The translations under genes and the position numbers were made by a program. A DNA stretch of 64,000 bases from Dasypus novemcinctus (lineage: Eukaryota > Chordata > Mammalia > Cingulata > Dasypodidae), in assembly GCF_030445035.2 (NCBI RefSeq), contig NC_080678.1, forward strand, positions 117,805,947-117,869,946, in the 5' to 3' direction. Position 1 is the stretch's first letter, and every line of letters begins with the position of its first letter. The notes beneath the pieces are model-generated. The model was not told where the DNA came from, made no database searches, and worked only from the letters and a program-made list of their open reading frames with translations. Shown here piece after piece: positions 49,735 to 61,574 of the stretch.

Positions 49735-51555
49735 ATTATGCAGTGGTTTCAGTATCTGGTAGTAGTAGGGCAAATTTCTCCAGTACTTTCTCCTTTTCCA
49801 AAGTTGTCTTTGATGTTCTTAGACCTTGTATTCTATAGCATAAACTTTAGAGTCAGTTTGTCTACATACTCACACCCATGTGTACATGTGTGCAAATTCT
49901 ACATGAACTTTGATTGGAATTGCATTGCATCTATGGATCCATTTGGGGGATAGTTGCCTTTATTATGATGTTGAGTTTTCTCCTACATGATTAGACCCTT
50001 TCCATGTAATCTATCTTTTGTGCTCTTCAATAAAATGTTGCAATTGTCACTATATAATTTTGGTTAAATTTATTTCTAGTTACCTTATACTATTTGTTTC
50101 TATTGGGAATCATATTTTCTTTTATAACTGTATCTGGTTATTATGGAATGCTCCTAATTTATTTATCTTATATCAGTTCTTCTGTCAAACTTTCTTATTT
50201 TTTCTAGTAGTTTTACTGTACAGTCTCTTTAATTTTCTATGAAGACAATTAAAGTGTTTGCAAATAAGCTTACTTGCTTCATTTCCATTCCTTATGGGCC
50301 TGTTTGTTTGTTTGTTTGTTTGTTTTACTTATTTCACTTTGCCTGAACCCTCTATATTAGCAATATTAAGAAAGGGTGGTGATAGGAACCCTTGCCTTTT
50401 CTTTAAAATAATAATGTCTAAAGTTTTATCATTAATTTTCATGTTGGCTCAACATTTTGGATAGATAAACCTTCATTGTAAGTCAAAGAAGTTCTCTTCT
50501 ATTTCTAGCTCGAATGGCTATTGAATTTTTCAAATGATTTCTTGTGACAAGGTTTAGTCTAGATGCATTTTTTTCTACTGCTTCATTTAGTAATAAATTA
50601 TTCAGGACTTTTATATTATTGTTCATAACTGAACGTGGCTAAAACTTTTCCTTATTTGGCTAATAATTTTACCTTTTTAATTTTTGTGTTAGAATTATAC
50701 TAACTTTTAATATAAATTAACTCTAAAAATTTTCAGGAAGTATTTATAGAAGAAAGGTATTTTTGTTCATTAAAAGTTTGATAAAGCCTCTTCTGGATAC
50801 CTGTTGGGGGCCAGGTGGCTTTTTCTCCCTAAGGAGTGAGCTTTTTATTATTGTGCCAACTTTTTAAATGCTTATTATTTTTTGTCCTTTTGAAACTCTA
50901 GAGTAAATTTTTATGATTTATAATTCTCTATAAAATGTCCATTTCATCAACTTTTTCATAAAGTTGTTCATAATATTTGTTTATTATTTTAAAAAATGAT
51001 CATACCATCTGTTCCTGTGCCATTTTTTATTCCTACTTTTAATTGTGTTTTTTCTCTCCATTGGTTAATAGTGACAAAGTTTTGTGTATTTTTAAAGTTG
51101 TTTGTAAAGAACTATTCTTTGTTGTTTTGCTAGTTTTTTTCTTTTAGCTTGTTTTCTATTTGTTATATTCTATTCTTTATTATTTTTTCCTTTCTGCTTT
51201 CTTTGGATTTACTTATTTATTCTTTGCTTGGTCTTTATCATTAAATACAGAATTCATTTTTATTCATTTTTTCTGTCTTTTTTAGCAACACACTTAAAGT
51301 TATACTGTTCTCCTTTATACACTGCTTTAGTTCCTTCACCTTTATTTTGGTATGTTGTCCTTTCATTGATATTTCTTAGTATTATATATTTAAATTTTAA
51401 TTCAGGTGTTATAATAGTTTATAATTTCTTTTTTTTTAACACAAATTAATGAATGCTCTTTTTAGTTTCCAATGTGCTTGTCTTTTTTATTGTTGATGTT
51501 GTCATTCTTGATTTTTACTTTATCACAAAATTTCTAAATCATAGTATTTAAGGCT
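49735..51555 (-). mobile_element. LINE-1 ORF2 fragment (antisense)
   Basis: Antisense ORF2 text: cagtatctggtagtagtagg, then ttgattggaattgcattgca, then the ttcatctatttc-type and taataaattattcagg blocks. Contains a (TTTG)n run at 50299-50327. Frames broken. Confidence 0.7.
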
Positions 51556-53909
51556 GCCATAATATATTCTGAGAACTGAATTCTGAAATCAGAGAAAACT
51601 CTCTCGCTTGGCCTCTTATCAGAAAGAGTCCATACAGTGAAATTAACAAAATAAGTAGTAACAATCCTATAATAAACCCAGCAATCAAGTCTCATTGTAA
51701 TGATATTATGATCTTTAATAAAGCTTTAAACAACTTTCTATAAAGATTAAGAATTTACTAATTTATATATTATTGGTAATACAAATGTTTAAGTGAGACT
51801 TATGGAGCACAGTATTCTTGATCCAAAAGGTAGACTCTGAAACACAAAAGATTTGTGTTCTTTAGATCCTAATGTATAGGTTTACAAGGTTGTATATATC
51901 TACGATTTACCTGAAAAGTACTTTCTTAAATAATATGGCCTTTAGGAACAAAAGAACTACTTAAAAATAAAACTCCTGAGGCTCATCCTGGAGGAAAGAT
52001 TATCTTTGCTATTTGATTTTGTCAAAGCAGGGGGAAAAGAAATTAATATAGGAGATAAAGATGATATGATTCTAGAATAGAGGGGTAGATTAAAACAATT
52101 TCCCTGAGTAGCATGACTTTCTCATTTAGGCTTAATCTTTCCATCTGTGTGTTTTTTCCCATTTGATCATGTCTTGTCTTCTCTTTGTTCAGGAAAGGCT
52201 CCTGAGGGAGATGACCCTGTTAAGGAAGACCTGAATTCCCTGGAGACTTGGCCTGCATCAAGTCAGGAAACACATAGCTTAATGACTCGGGAGGTAAAAC
52301 TCAAGAAGAGGGACCTGTGCTCATTGACTGTGCCTATTACCTAAATCACTGACCCCGTCCTCTCCTCACCACGTTAGCTTTTCCATTCTGTGTCACTCTG
52401 ATGTTGAAGATGACCCAATTAGGAATTTGAAGGAATGGAAATGTTTTACAACTGTAAAGAAAACAAAAACGTGAAGAAAAACCCTTTCAATTCTACCCTG
52501 AATTTACGTATTTTAGTATTGATCTTATTTTGTGCTACTAATAGAGATACATGATAAGTTTCACATGAAGTAGGAGGCATGCGTAGATATAGTGTGGATG
52601 GCCTTTTAATTAATGAAGACAGTGTGATACGATGTCTTCAAAGCAGAAGAGTAGAGGAATGTGAAAAATTGGTGGTAATAAGCCTTGCTTTAACATATTA
52701 CCTGCCTTGTGGAGATACTGCCAATATTACAGAACACAAAAGAGGAAATGCATTCTCATCTTGTGGGTGCCTTGTATTTTTTTCCTTTATCTAATGCACT
52801 GAAGCATTGAGACTTCTATGATGATGCTGTCCTCATACTCACTTCCTATACGTTCCTTCATTATTAGAGAGAAAAGTCAGTACCAAGAGCAAACACTGCT
52901 TCCCCCAACTTCTCAATTCATTCAGTATCCCCATGCCTGCCTGGCAGTAATGCAGCTTTGAAAAGTGACATGGCAGTTTGGCTCTTCTCTCATGTAGGAA
53001 ACTGTTCAGTCCTCTGTTATATTTAAAGTCACATTTCTGGATAGGAATCTCTTACTCTTAGGACAGATTTTTAGCTATCAGCCTACGAATAATACTTTTT
53101 CTTTGATTACTATGATTTTCTACTTGTAGAGAGATCATTTGAAAGTAAGCAATGTCATAGAATGTCCCAAGTAGATTCTTTATATAACCTTATTCTCTCC
53201 CTTCTAGAACCGAGTCCATTATTTATGTATGTATTCTTTTTTTTTCCCTAAATTTTATGGCCTAAATTTTATGACCTATCCTGGATGAATTTTTATATCT
53301 TTTAAAGTTTCCTTTTATAAAAGAGTGTCTTAGAATATTCCTGGATGTTTTTTAGGTTATCTTTGGAAAATCTTGCTTTACCAGAATTTTCGTTTCTTAT
53401 ATTTCATGTAGCAATTTGATGTTGTAGCCACTTGTACTGTCAGTTATGATGCTGTCCCCTAGGAATTGTCTAGACTCATAGTCCTGTAGGTAGGTTTTGA
53501 AGATAGTTGATATGTTTTTATTCCAACATTCATTTTAGAAGTAACATAACTTAGGCCCAAAGAGCTGTCCAAGATTATACAACTCTTCAGTCATAGTGAA
53601 AAGACTTAGAAACCAGGCTCTTATCTCCTAGTATAACTAATTTCACTTTGTACTTATAAATCTTTGGCATAATACAGAGCAGAAAAGCTAATTTTAGCTC
53701 CTTGGAAAAATCTGTCCAACCTTTTTGACACTAATTTGATTCAGTGAGCAGTCTCCAAAAAGACCTGGAATCTTGATAATTTATTGTATTACTTCCTGGC
53801 ATTGTTAGCCAAATCACTATTTCATTCCATCAAAGACATATTAGAGTCCTAAATGAGCCTTCAATTTGAATAGCAACCATCTGGACTGGTTTGCTTCTTT
53901 GATAAATAT
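51556..53909. other. Mostly unassigned, single-copy-looking sequence
   Basis: About 2.3 kb with no recognised repeats. It contains one exon-like segment (52193-52293). The 71-codon frame at 52579-52794 has no domain. Confidence 0.4.
52193..52293 (+). other. Candidate exon (no known gene)
   Basis: A strong-looking acceptor (tcttctctttgttcag, ending at 52192) is followed by an open frame reading GKAPEGDDPVKEDL and onward, then a possible donor gag|gtaaaa at 52293/52294. The frame also runs on to a stop at 52344, so it could be terminal. The acidic, hydrophilic composition differs from the LINE frames around it. Alone this is weak evidence: no partner exons are visible. Confidence 0.3.
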
Positions 53910-53925
53910 AGTCAAGTTGATTTTG

Positions 53926-54332
53926 TTGTTTTTTTTATTTATTTTATTTATTTTATTTTATTTTATTTTATTTTTTAAGATTTATTTATTTAATTTCCCC
54001 CCTCCCCCGGTTGTCTGTTCTCTGTGTCTATTTGCTGCATCTTGTTTCTTTGTCTGCTTCTGTTGTCGTCAGCGGCATGGGAAGTATGGGCAGTGCCGTT
54101 CCTGGGCAGGCTGCACTCTCCCCCGCGCTGGGCGGCTCTCCTCATGGGGCACACCCCCTGCACATGGGGCTCCCCTATGCGGGGGACACCCCTGCGTGGC
54201 AGGGCACTCCCCGCGTGCATCAGCACTGCACATGGGCCAGCCCCACACGGGTCAAGGAGGCCCAGGGTCTGAACTGCGGACCTCCCATGTGGTAGACGGA
54301 TGCCCCAACCACTGGGCCAAGTCCGTTTCCTG
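53926..54332 (-). mobile_element. DAS-SINE with 16-bp target-site duplication
   Basis: Antisense copy with the tail expanded to (ATTTT)n/(ATTT)n at 53930-53985. It is GC-rich in the body, with many CpGs retained (ccccgcgctgggcggctctc), suggesting a fairly young insertion. agtcaagttgattttg is perfect at 53910-53925 and 54333-54348. Plus- and minus-strand frames of 78-155 codons are shadows. Confidence 0.95.
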
Positions 54333-54348
54333 AGTCAAGTTGATTTTG

Positions 54349-54689
54349 GAGCATGACTTGAAATATGTCTTGGGTTTAAATTGTGCTAGGACTTCTCACT
54401 CAAGTGGTGTTACTTTTTTTAAGTAAATGAGTTGTGCTCAAATTGCTTTAAAATATATCTAGCTAGGAGGGCAGGGATGGTTGTTAGTGTAGTGGCACTG
54501 ATAGACTTATTTTCCTCTATTCCATTTCACTGACAACTCCATAGTCCTATTTTGTTATCCTGAAATTAGTTTTTACAGATGTTTTACCAATTAGTGTTGC
54601 TTTTTAATTTTCAGGACTAGGTCAACTTTATAACCCATAGCTCATTTCATTTAATTAATTGGTAGATATGTAGTTTAATAAGAAGGGAC
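54349..54689. other. Unassigned spacer
   Basis: About 340 bp of AT-rich sequence with nothing recognised. Confidence 0.4.
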
Positions 54690-55876
54690 ATTAAGGGGAC
54701 ATCATTTTCCCTTGATATATTAAAAGGATTAAATACACACCAAGAAAAATACAAAGAAAATAAATCTGGTATAACAGTAGTAGTATTAGATAAAATAGAC
54801 TTAAAAGCAAAAGGCATTAGTGATAAAGGGGTCATCATATAACTTTCTCTTCATATATTTTACACTAAAATGTGTGATAAATTCCAAATTTATTTGTACC
54901 TAATAACAACTTCAAAAAGTATAAATTGAACAATGGCAGTATAAGAAATGCCTGTAAACATCCCCTCTTAGAAACAGCTAAATAAAACAACAGGTTCAAC
55001 TCACTGGACTCTGTGGAACAATTAAGAATGGAAAAAACTCAATGAATGCTGAATTGAAAAACAAATAAAGCAAACATCTAAAAAAGATAAAAGAGAGGCA
55101 AGATGTATTTATTGGTCCAGACCTCTTCCCCATTCTCAGATCTGCCAGGTTTATTTGACTCACAGATGTATTCCTGGTCTGGATACTTCCTACTGCAATC
55201 ATTCACTGCAGTTCCACCCACACCAGCAGTTTAATTGAACACACAAATACAGTGACCAAGACTTCACAGACCCACTGCAGCACTTTAAAGATCTTGACCA
55301 ATACTATAAATGAACTAGATCCTACGGATATGTACAGAACATTGCATCCAACAACAGCAGAATACACATTCTTTTCAAGTGCACATGGGTCATTCTCCAG
55401 GATAGACCACATGTTTGGTCACAAAACATGTCTCAATAAATTTTAAAAGATTGAAGTTATACAAATCATCTTCTCTGACCCCAAATGAATGAAAGTAGAG
55501 ATCATTAGAATACTGGAATATCAACAAATATATGGGAGTTAAAAGAAGATACTTTCTAACAATCAAAGAGTCAAAGAGGGAAACCACAAGGGAAATTAGA
55601 AAATGTCTTGTGATGAATAAAAATGTGAACACAACATACCAAAACTTATGGGACCCACTAAAGGCACTTTTCAGAAGGAAATTTGTAGTTATGAATACCT
55701 ATATTAAAAAAGAACTATCTCAAGTCAATGACCTAACGTCATATCTAGAAGAGGAAATTCATATCTAAGAAGAGAAAATTAAACCTAAAGTAAGTGGAAA
55801 GAAGATAGTAAATTTTACAATGAATATAAATGAAATGGAAAATAGGAAAACAATCTAGAGTCAATGAAACCAAAAA
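54690..55876 (+). mobile_element. LINE-1 ORF2 (outer, older copy, first part)
   Basis: Sense ORF2 text from the endonuclease/RT linker (gataaaatagacttaaaagc), then aatacacattcttttcaagt and the acaacataccaaaacttatg block, to aatgaaaccaaaaattg at about 55876. There it stops and resumes at about 61575. A part near 54970-55225 does not fit and may be a further insertion. Frames are short (64-78 codons). Confidence 0.7.
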
Positions 55877-57372
55877 TTGCCTCTTTGTCACACATGGGTC
55901 ACTCTCCAGGACAGATCACATGCTAGGCCACAGAACAACTCTCAAAAAATTCAGAAAGATTTAATTTATACAAATAATTTCTCTGACCACAATGGAATGA
56001 AGCTGGAAATCAGTAAGGGCCAGAGAACCAGATTAGGCACAAAGATATGGAAGTTAAGCAACATAATCTTAGATAATCAGTGTGTTAAGGAGGAAATTGC
56101 AAAAGAAATCAGTAACTACCTGGAAGTGAATGAAAATGAGAACACAACATATCAAAACCTAAGGGATGCAGCAAAAGCAGTGCTGAGAGGGAAATTTATA
56201 GCCATAAATGCCTACCTTAAAAAAGAATGAAGAGCTAAAATCAAAGACCTAATTGCATACCTGTAGGAATGAGAAAAAGAACAACAAACTAATCCCAAAG
56301 CAAGTATAAAGAAGGAAATAACAAAGATTAGAGCAGAGCTAAATGAAACTGAAAATGATAACACTAGAAAAAATGCAAACAAAAAGCTGGTTCTTTGAGG
56401 AAATCATTAAAATTGACAAACCCTTAGCAAGACTAACAAAGAAAAAAAGAGAGAATACATGAAATAAGAAATGAGGAAGGGGATATCACCACTAATTCCA
56501 CAAAAATAGAGTATCATAAGAGGATATTTTAAAAAATTGTGTGCCAAAAAGATGGATAGCTTAGATGAAATGGATAAATTTCTAGAAATACATGAGCAGC
56601 CTTCATTGATGAAAGAAGAAATTGATGAACTCAGCAGACCAATCACAAATAACGAGATTGTCTTAGTCATCAAAAACCTCCCAATTAAGAAGAGCCCAGG
56701 ACCAGATGTTTCACAGGTGAATTCTGTAAGTCATTCTGGAAAAAACTAACCATAATCCTGTTTAAACACTTCCAAAAAAGTAGAGGGAACATTGCCTAAC
56801 TCATTCTGTGATGATAACATCACCCTAATACCAAATCCACATAAAGACGCCACAAGAAAAGAAAACAACAGACCAATCTCTCTAACGAAATTGGATGCTG
56901 AAATCATCAACAAAATATGTGCTAATTGTATTTAACAACACATCAAACAAATTATACACCATGACCAAGTGAGTTTCATCCCTGGTATGCAAGGATGGTT
57001 CAAAATAAGATTAATCAATGGTATACCACATTAACAGATCAAAAGAAAAAAAAATCACATGATCATCTTTAATGATGCAGAAAAAGCATTTGACAAAATA
57101 CACACTCTGTCTTGACAAAAACACTTCAAAAGATAGGAATAGAAGGAAACTTCATCAATATGATAAAGGCTACATGTACATAACCCACAGCTAACATCAT
57201 ATTCAATGGTGAAATGCTAAAGGCTTTCCCTCTAAAAACTGGGACAAGACAAGGATGCTCATTTTCACTATTCTTATTTAAAATTGTGTTAGAAATACTT
57301 GCTTTAGCACTTAGACAATAAAAAGACATAAAAGGCATCCAAATTGGAAAGGAAAAAGTAAAAATTTCACTT

Positions 57373-57862
57373 TTTTCAGATGACATGATCTTATACATAG
57401 AAAGCCCTGAGAAATCTACAACAAAGCTTCTAGAGCTAATAAACGAGTTCAGTAAAGTGGCAGGATATACGATCAATGTGCAAAAATCCATAGCATTTCT
57501 GTACTCCAATAATGAGCAATCTGAGGAGGAAATCAAGAAAAAAATCCATTTACAACAGCAACAAAAAGAATCATTTTTTATTCAAATTTAAAGATGTAAA
57601 GGACTTCTATGCAGAAAACTACACAACATTGTTTAAAGAAATCAAAGAACACCTAAATAAATGGAAGGATATTCCATGTTCATGGATTGGAAGACTAAAC
57701 ATCATTAAGATGTCTGCCCTACCCAAATTGATTTACAGATTTAACACAATCCCAATAAAAATTGCAATAGCATTTTTTGCAGAATTGGAAAAGCTAACTA
57801 TGAAGTTTATTTTGAAGAACAAGAGGCTCCAAATAGCTAAAGATATTAACAAACTAAAATGA
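57373..57862 (+). pseudogene. LINE-1 ORF2p RT and C-terminal fragments
   Basis: Two overlapping frames (57385-57591 and 57512-57862) encode the segment after the RT active site: [14 protein letters not shown], then [21 protein letters not shown] frameshift near 57585 separates them. ORF2p is the LINE-1 endonuclease and reverse transcriptase; this copy is inactive. Confidence 0.75.
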
Positions 57863-59293
57863 AATGGGGGGAACTCACACTACCTGACAAAACATACTGC
57901 AAAGCTACAGTGGTCAAAACTGCATGGTATTGGCACAAGGATAGACGTACTGACCAATGGAAGTGAATTGAAAATTCTGATATACATCCTCACATATACA
58001 GTCATCTGATATCAGAAATCTTGAAAATAAAAAGGCAAACAACCCATTTTTAAAATAGGCAAATGATTTGAATCGATACTTCTCCAAAGAAGAAATACAT
58101 ATTGCTAAAAAGTACATGAAAAGATGTATCCTTAGTTATTAGGTAAATATAAATCAAAACTACAATAAGATATCATCTTACACCTATTATACAGGAGGCT
58201 ATTATGAAAACAGAGGACTACAAGCATTGGAGAGAATGTGGAGGAAAGAGAACACTTATCTACTGCTGGTGTGAATGTAGAATGGTGCAACCATTATGGG
58301 AGACAGTTTTGCAGATCCTCAAAAAACTAACTATAGATCTGCCATCTGATCCAGCCATTCCACTGCTGGGTAGATACACAGAAGCATTGACACAGGGACA
58401 TGAACAGATATATGCACAGCCAAAGTTTATAGCAGTATTATTCACTATTGCCTAAAATTGTAAGCAATCCACATGTCCATCAACAGATGAATGGATAGGC
58501 AAACCATGGTATATACAATAAATGGAATATTTCTCAGCTGTAATAAGAAATGCAGTTTTAACACACAGGATAACATGGATGAATCTGGAAGACCTTATGT
58601 TGAATAAAGTAAGCCAGTCACTGAAGGACAAATATTACATGACCTCACTGATATGACTTAAGCAAATTGAGCAGACTCACAGAGCTAGATTCTGGAAGAT
58701 AGCTTAACAGGAGGCAGGTCATAGAGAGTGGTGAGTCAATGCTCATATGGACAAAATCTATGATAAGGTGGAAGGGTGTGGTTGAGCAGTGGATGGGTGT
58801 GAGAGTGATGCAGTGATGAGCTTGGGTTCAGTGGTGCTGGTCTGTGAGGGGGAATCGGGTGGGGGCATTTGGTTGGACTATCCATGTAACTGGGGAATGC
58901 TTGGAGGAAGGAGCAGGGATTTGGAAGTCTGTGGTTAAAACTACATTGGTGGGAATGTTCTTTTGGCAAATAGGGCAGAGGAGGGTTACTAGTATAGGGA
59001 GTTGGGTGTGAGGGATATGCAGGATAGAGCACACCTGGGACATGCCTTTATGGAATATTTAAGTGTTCATCTTGTCATAGTGTGTTATCTCAGTGGGTGG
59101 AGACCCACACAATACACAAGAAAATATTAAACTCCTATCCTGGTGAGCCCTGCTATGTTCTCAATTAGAAAGAAAAGAATCTCTCAAGAACATAGGCACT
59201 GTGCCTAATAAAAGAAAACAGACCAATATGTCCAGCCCTCAATATTATTGCAAGTAACTATAAATCTTATTTTTCTAAAATTGAAACTTAGTA

Positions 59294-59434
59294 ATACTTA
59301 CCTGGCAGGGGAGATAACATGATCGTGAAGGGGGTTTTCTCAGGGCAAAGCTTATCCATTGTACTCCATATGTGCTGACTCCTGTCATTTTCCGAAATGC
59401 TGGAAATTCGACTGCATAATTTGTGATGGTGGTG
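59294..59434 (+). pseudogene. RNU1-pseudogene: U1 snRNA retropseudogene (3'-truncated)
   Basis: The plus strand starts atacttacctggcaggggag, the exact 5' end of U1 snRNA with its splice-donor-pairing bases intact. It follows the whole molecule through ggcttatccattg-like and atgtgctgac blocks to the Sm-site region (gcataatttgtgatgg), with about 10-15% differences. The last stem-loop is missing and is replaced by an A-rich tail (aaataaataaataaatttt). The 16-bp sequence aaaattgaaacttagt flanks it at 59277-59292 and 59455-59470, proving LINE-1-type insertion into the LINE-1 3' UTR. It lacks its own promoter; not expected to be functional. Confidence 0.92.
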
Positions 59435-59831
59435 AAATAAATAAATAAATTTTAAAAATTGAAACTTAGTGGTTGCCATAAGTTCTGATAACAGGGGGAG
59501 AGATGGAACATAGGGCATTTTTTAGGACATTAGAATTGTTCTACATGATCTTGCAGTAACAAATACAGGCCTTTCAAAATTTCATCAAAACTTATAAAAG
59601 TGTATGGTGGAAAATGTAAACCATAATGTAAACCATTGACCATGGTTAGTAGCAATGCTTCAATATTTGTACATCAATTGTTAAAAATGTACCATACACA
59701 TGTAGAATGTCATTAATAGGGAAGAGTGGAAAAGGGGGAGGGCATTAGGTATATGGGCATCTCCTATATTTTCTATGTGACTTTTCTGTAACCTAAAGCT
59801 TCTTTGAAAATAAAATGAGAGAAAAAAAAAA

Positions 59832-61570
59832 GACAGTGGGGGAACATAGGCAAGAAATTGTCTCTATATATACAACATAATAGATCTTACATGAAAGACA
59901 ATGTATAAAAATTTTTCATTTCAAATTTTTAATATTTTTGTTGTTATTTTAAAATTTGTTATTTTATTAATATTATCATTTTTTGGCTTCATTTTTAGAA
60001 AGGTTTTGGATCACAACTGTGGCAGAGGAGGATCATAGGTATGGGGTGTTGGTGATGGGACAGTGTATGTGGAGGGGTACACCTGGGGCATGCCTCTAAG
60101 GCATATGAATATGCTCCAGTGTTCCTGAGGTGTTGTTTTGGTGGGTGGAAAACTGCACAATAAACAAAAGAATATTGAATTCCCATCCTGGGGAATACTG
60201 CTACATTCTCTATTAGAGTGGCAAGAATCCCCCAAGTAAATGGGCAGTGCCTAGTGAAGGAAGACAGATCATTACACCAGGCCCTTGATATTGATGATTG
60301 TATTTATGAACCTTTCTTGTGAAATTGAAACTTAACCTAGTATTATATATTGCCTAAGAGTTATCTCCTGAAAGCCTCCTTGTTGCTCTCTCTAAGCCAA
60401 ACTCAGCATATAAATATACTACCTTCCCTCTGGTGTGGGACATGACTTCTAGGATAAACCTCCCTGGCACTGAGGGATTATTAGGAAGTACCAGCCAGCA
60501 ATGTATCTGGAAAAAGACCTTGACCAAAAGGGGAAAATATTAAATACAAATGAATTTTTATGGCTAAGAAATTTCAAAGTGAGTCGGAGGTCATTCCAGA
60601 GGTTACTCTTATGCATGTCTCAGCAGGATCTCATTGACTGCTACAGTAAACAGTGCCTCAAACTTTAGGGCTCCTGAAGGCTCTAGAGACAGCCAAACAC
60701 TATAAGCAGGGCAGACAGGCAGTCAGTGGGCCTTACTTTGGAATTTATGCTCCCCAGTGTAACAGAGTTAGACCATTTGTAGTTTCCCTACACATGGCTC
60801 TTCTGCCTCTTTTATTTGAACCTGTAATTAGCATTATACTTGTTAAATATATGTCCCAGAGACTTAAATCTTTGATCTGTTCATGTACCAGTTGAGCCCT
60901 GAATCTCAGCAGACTTGCAACACCTACTCTCCAGTTCATTGGACTCACCCAGGACAATTAACAAGGAGATGATGATGGACAACACCCATCCCAAGGAAGA
61001 GACAATGTCTGCAACTGCAGGCAAGATAATTCCATCCCTCTACCCCATGGAATGTAAGCCCCCTCTCAATTTTAAGCAGAGTGTGCATTACCATCCTAAA
61101 TCCTCAAAATAGGGGAATAAACAAGGGACTATATAGACTTGTTATAATTCTGTTATAGATTTACTATTATTCTAGCAATGGACGAACTTTTATCATTGAT
61201 GTAGATGCAGTGGCCACTAGGGGTTCTGAGGGGAGTGAGAGGGAAGAATAGGTGTAACATGGGAACATTTTCAGGACATTGAAATTGTCCTACATGACAT
61301 TGCAATGGCAGATACAGGCATTATACATTTTGTCAGAACATATAAAATTGTGTGGGGCAGAGTGTAAACCCTAAACTACAAGGTTTAGTACAAGGTTGGT
61401 AGCAATACTTCAATATTTGTTCATCAATTGAAACAAATGTACCGTGCTAGTGGAAGATATTGTTAATGTGGGAAAGTATGGAAGGGGGAGGAAGTGGTGC
61501 ATATGTGAATCCCCTATATTTTTTATGTAACATTTATGTAATCTAAAGCTTCTTTTAAAAAATTTAAAAA
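59832..61570 (+). mobile_element. LINE-1 3' UTR, long variant, second tail
   Basis: Immediately after the A-tail at 59831 comes another LINE-1 3' end in the same orientation. The block ggtacacctggggcatgcct repeats that at about 59025 (cacacctgggacatgcc), and the ending caatacttcaatatttgttc repeats that at about 59655. It carries about 700 bp (60340-61100) absent from the first 3' UTR and ends at an A-rich 61551-61572. It has no ORF2 of its own. Confidence 0.7.
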
Positions 61571-61574
61571 TGTT

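Larger units (their letters stand above)
55885..59831 (+). mobile_element. LINE-1, 5'-truncated insertion nested in the older one
   Basis: It restarts inside ORF2 (cacatgggtcactctccagg, a near-repeat of 55384) and runs through the [11 protein letters not shown] is encoded at 57373-57399, close to the expected FADD. The ORF2 C-terminus follows ([19 protein letters not shown] in the frame ending 57862), then the 3' UTR (about 58640-59820) and an A-tail at 59820-59831. ORF2 is broken into frames of up to 117 codons. A U1 pseudogene sits in the 3' UTR. Confidence 0.8.

Noticed and set aside
53866-54333. 155-codon plus-strand frame
   Set aside because: It runs through the SINE tail and body; the same reading appears in other DAS-SINE copies.
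58736-59043. Proline-rich minus-strand frames
   Set aside because: Antisense of the LINE-1 3' UTR; proline richness comes from the G-rich sense strand.
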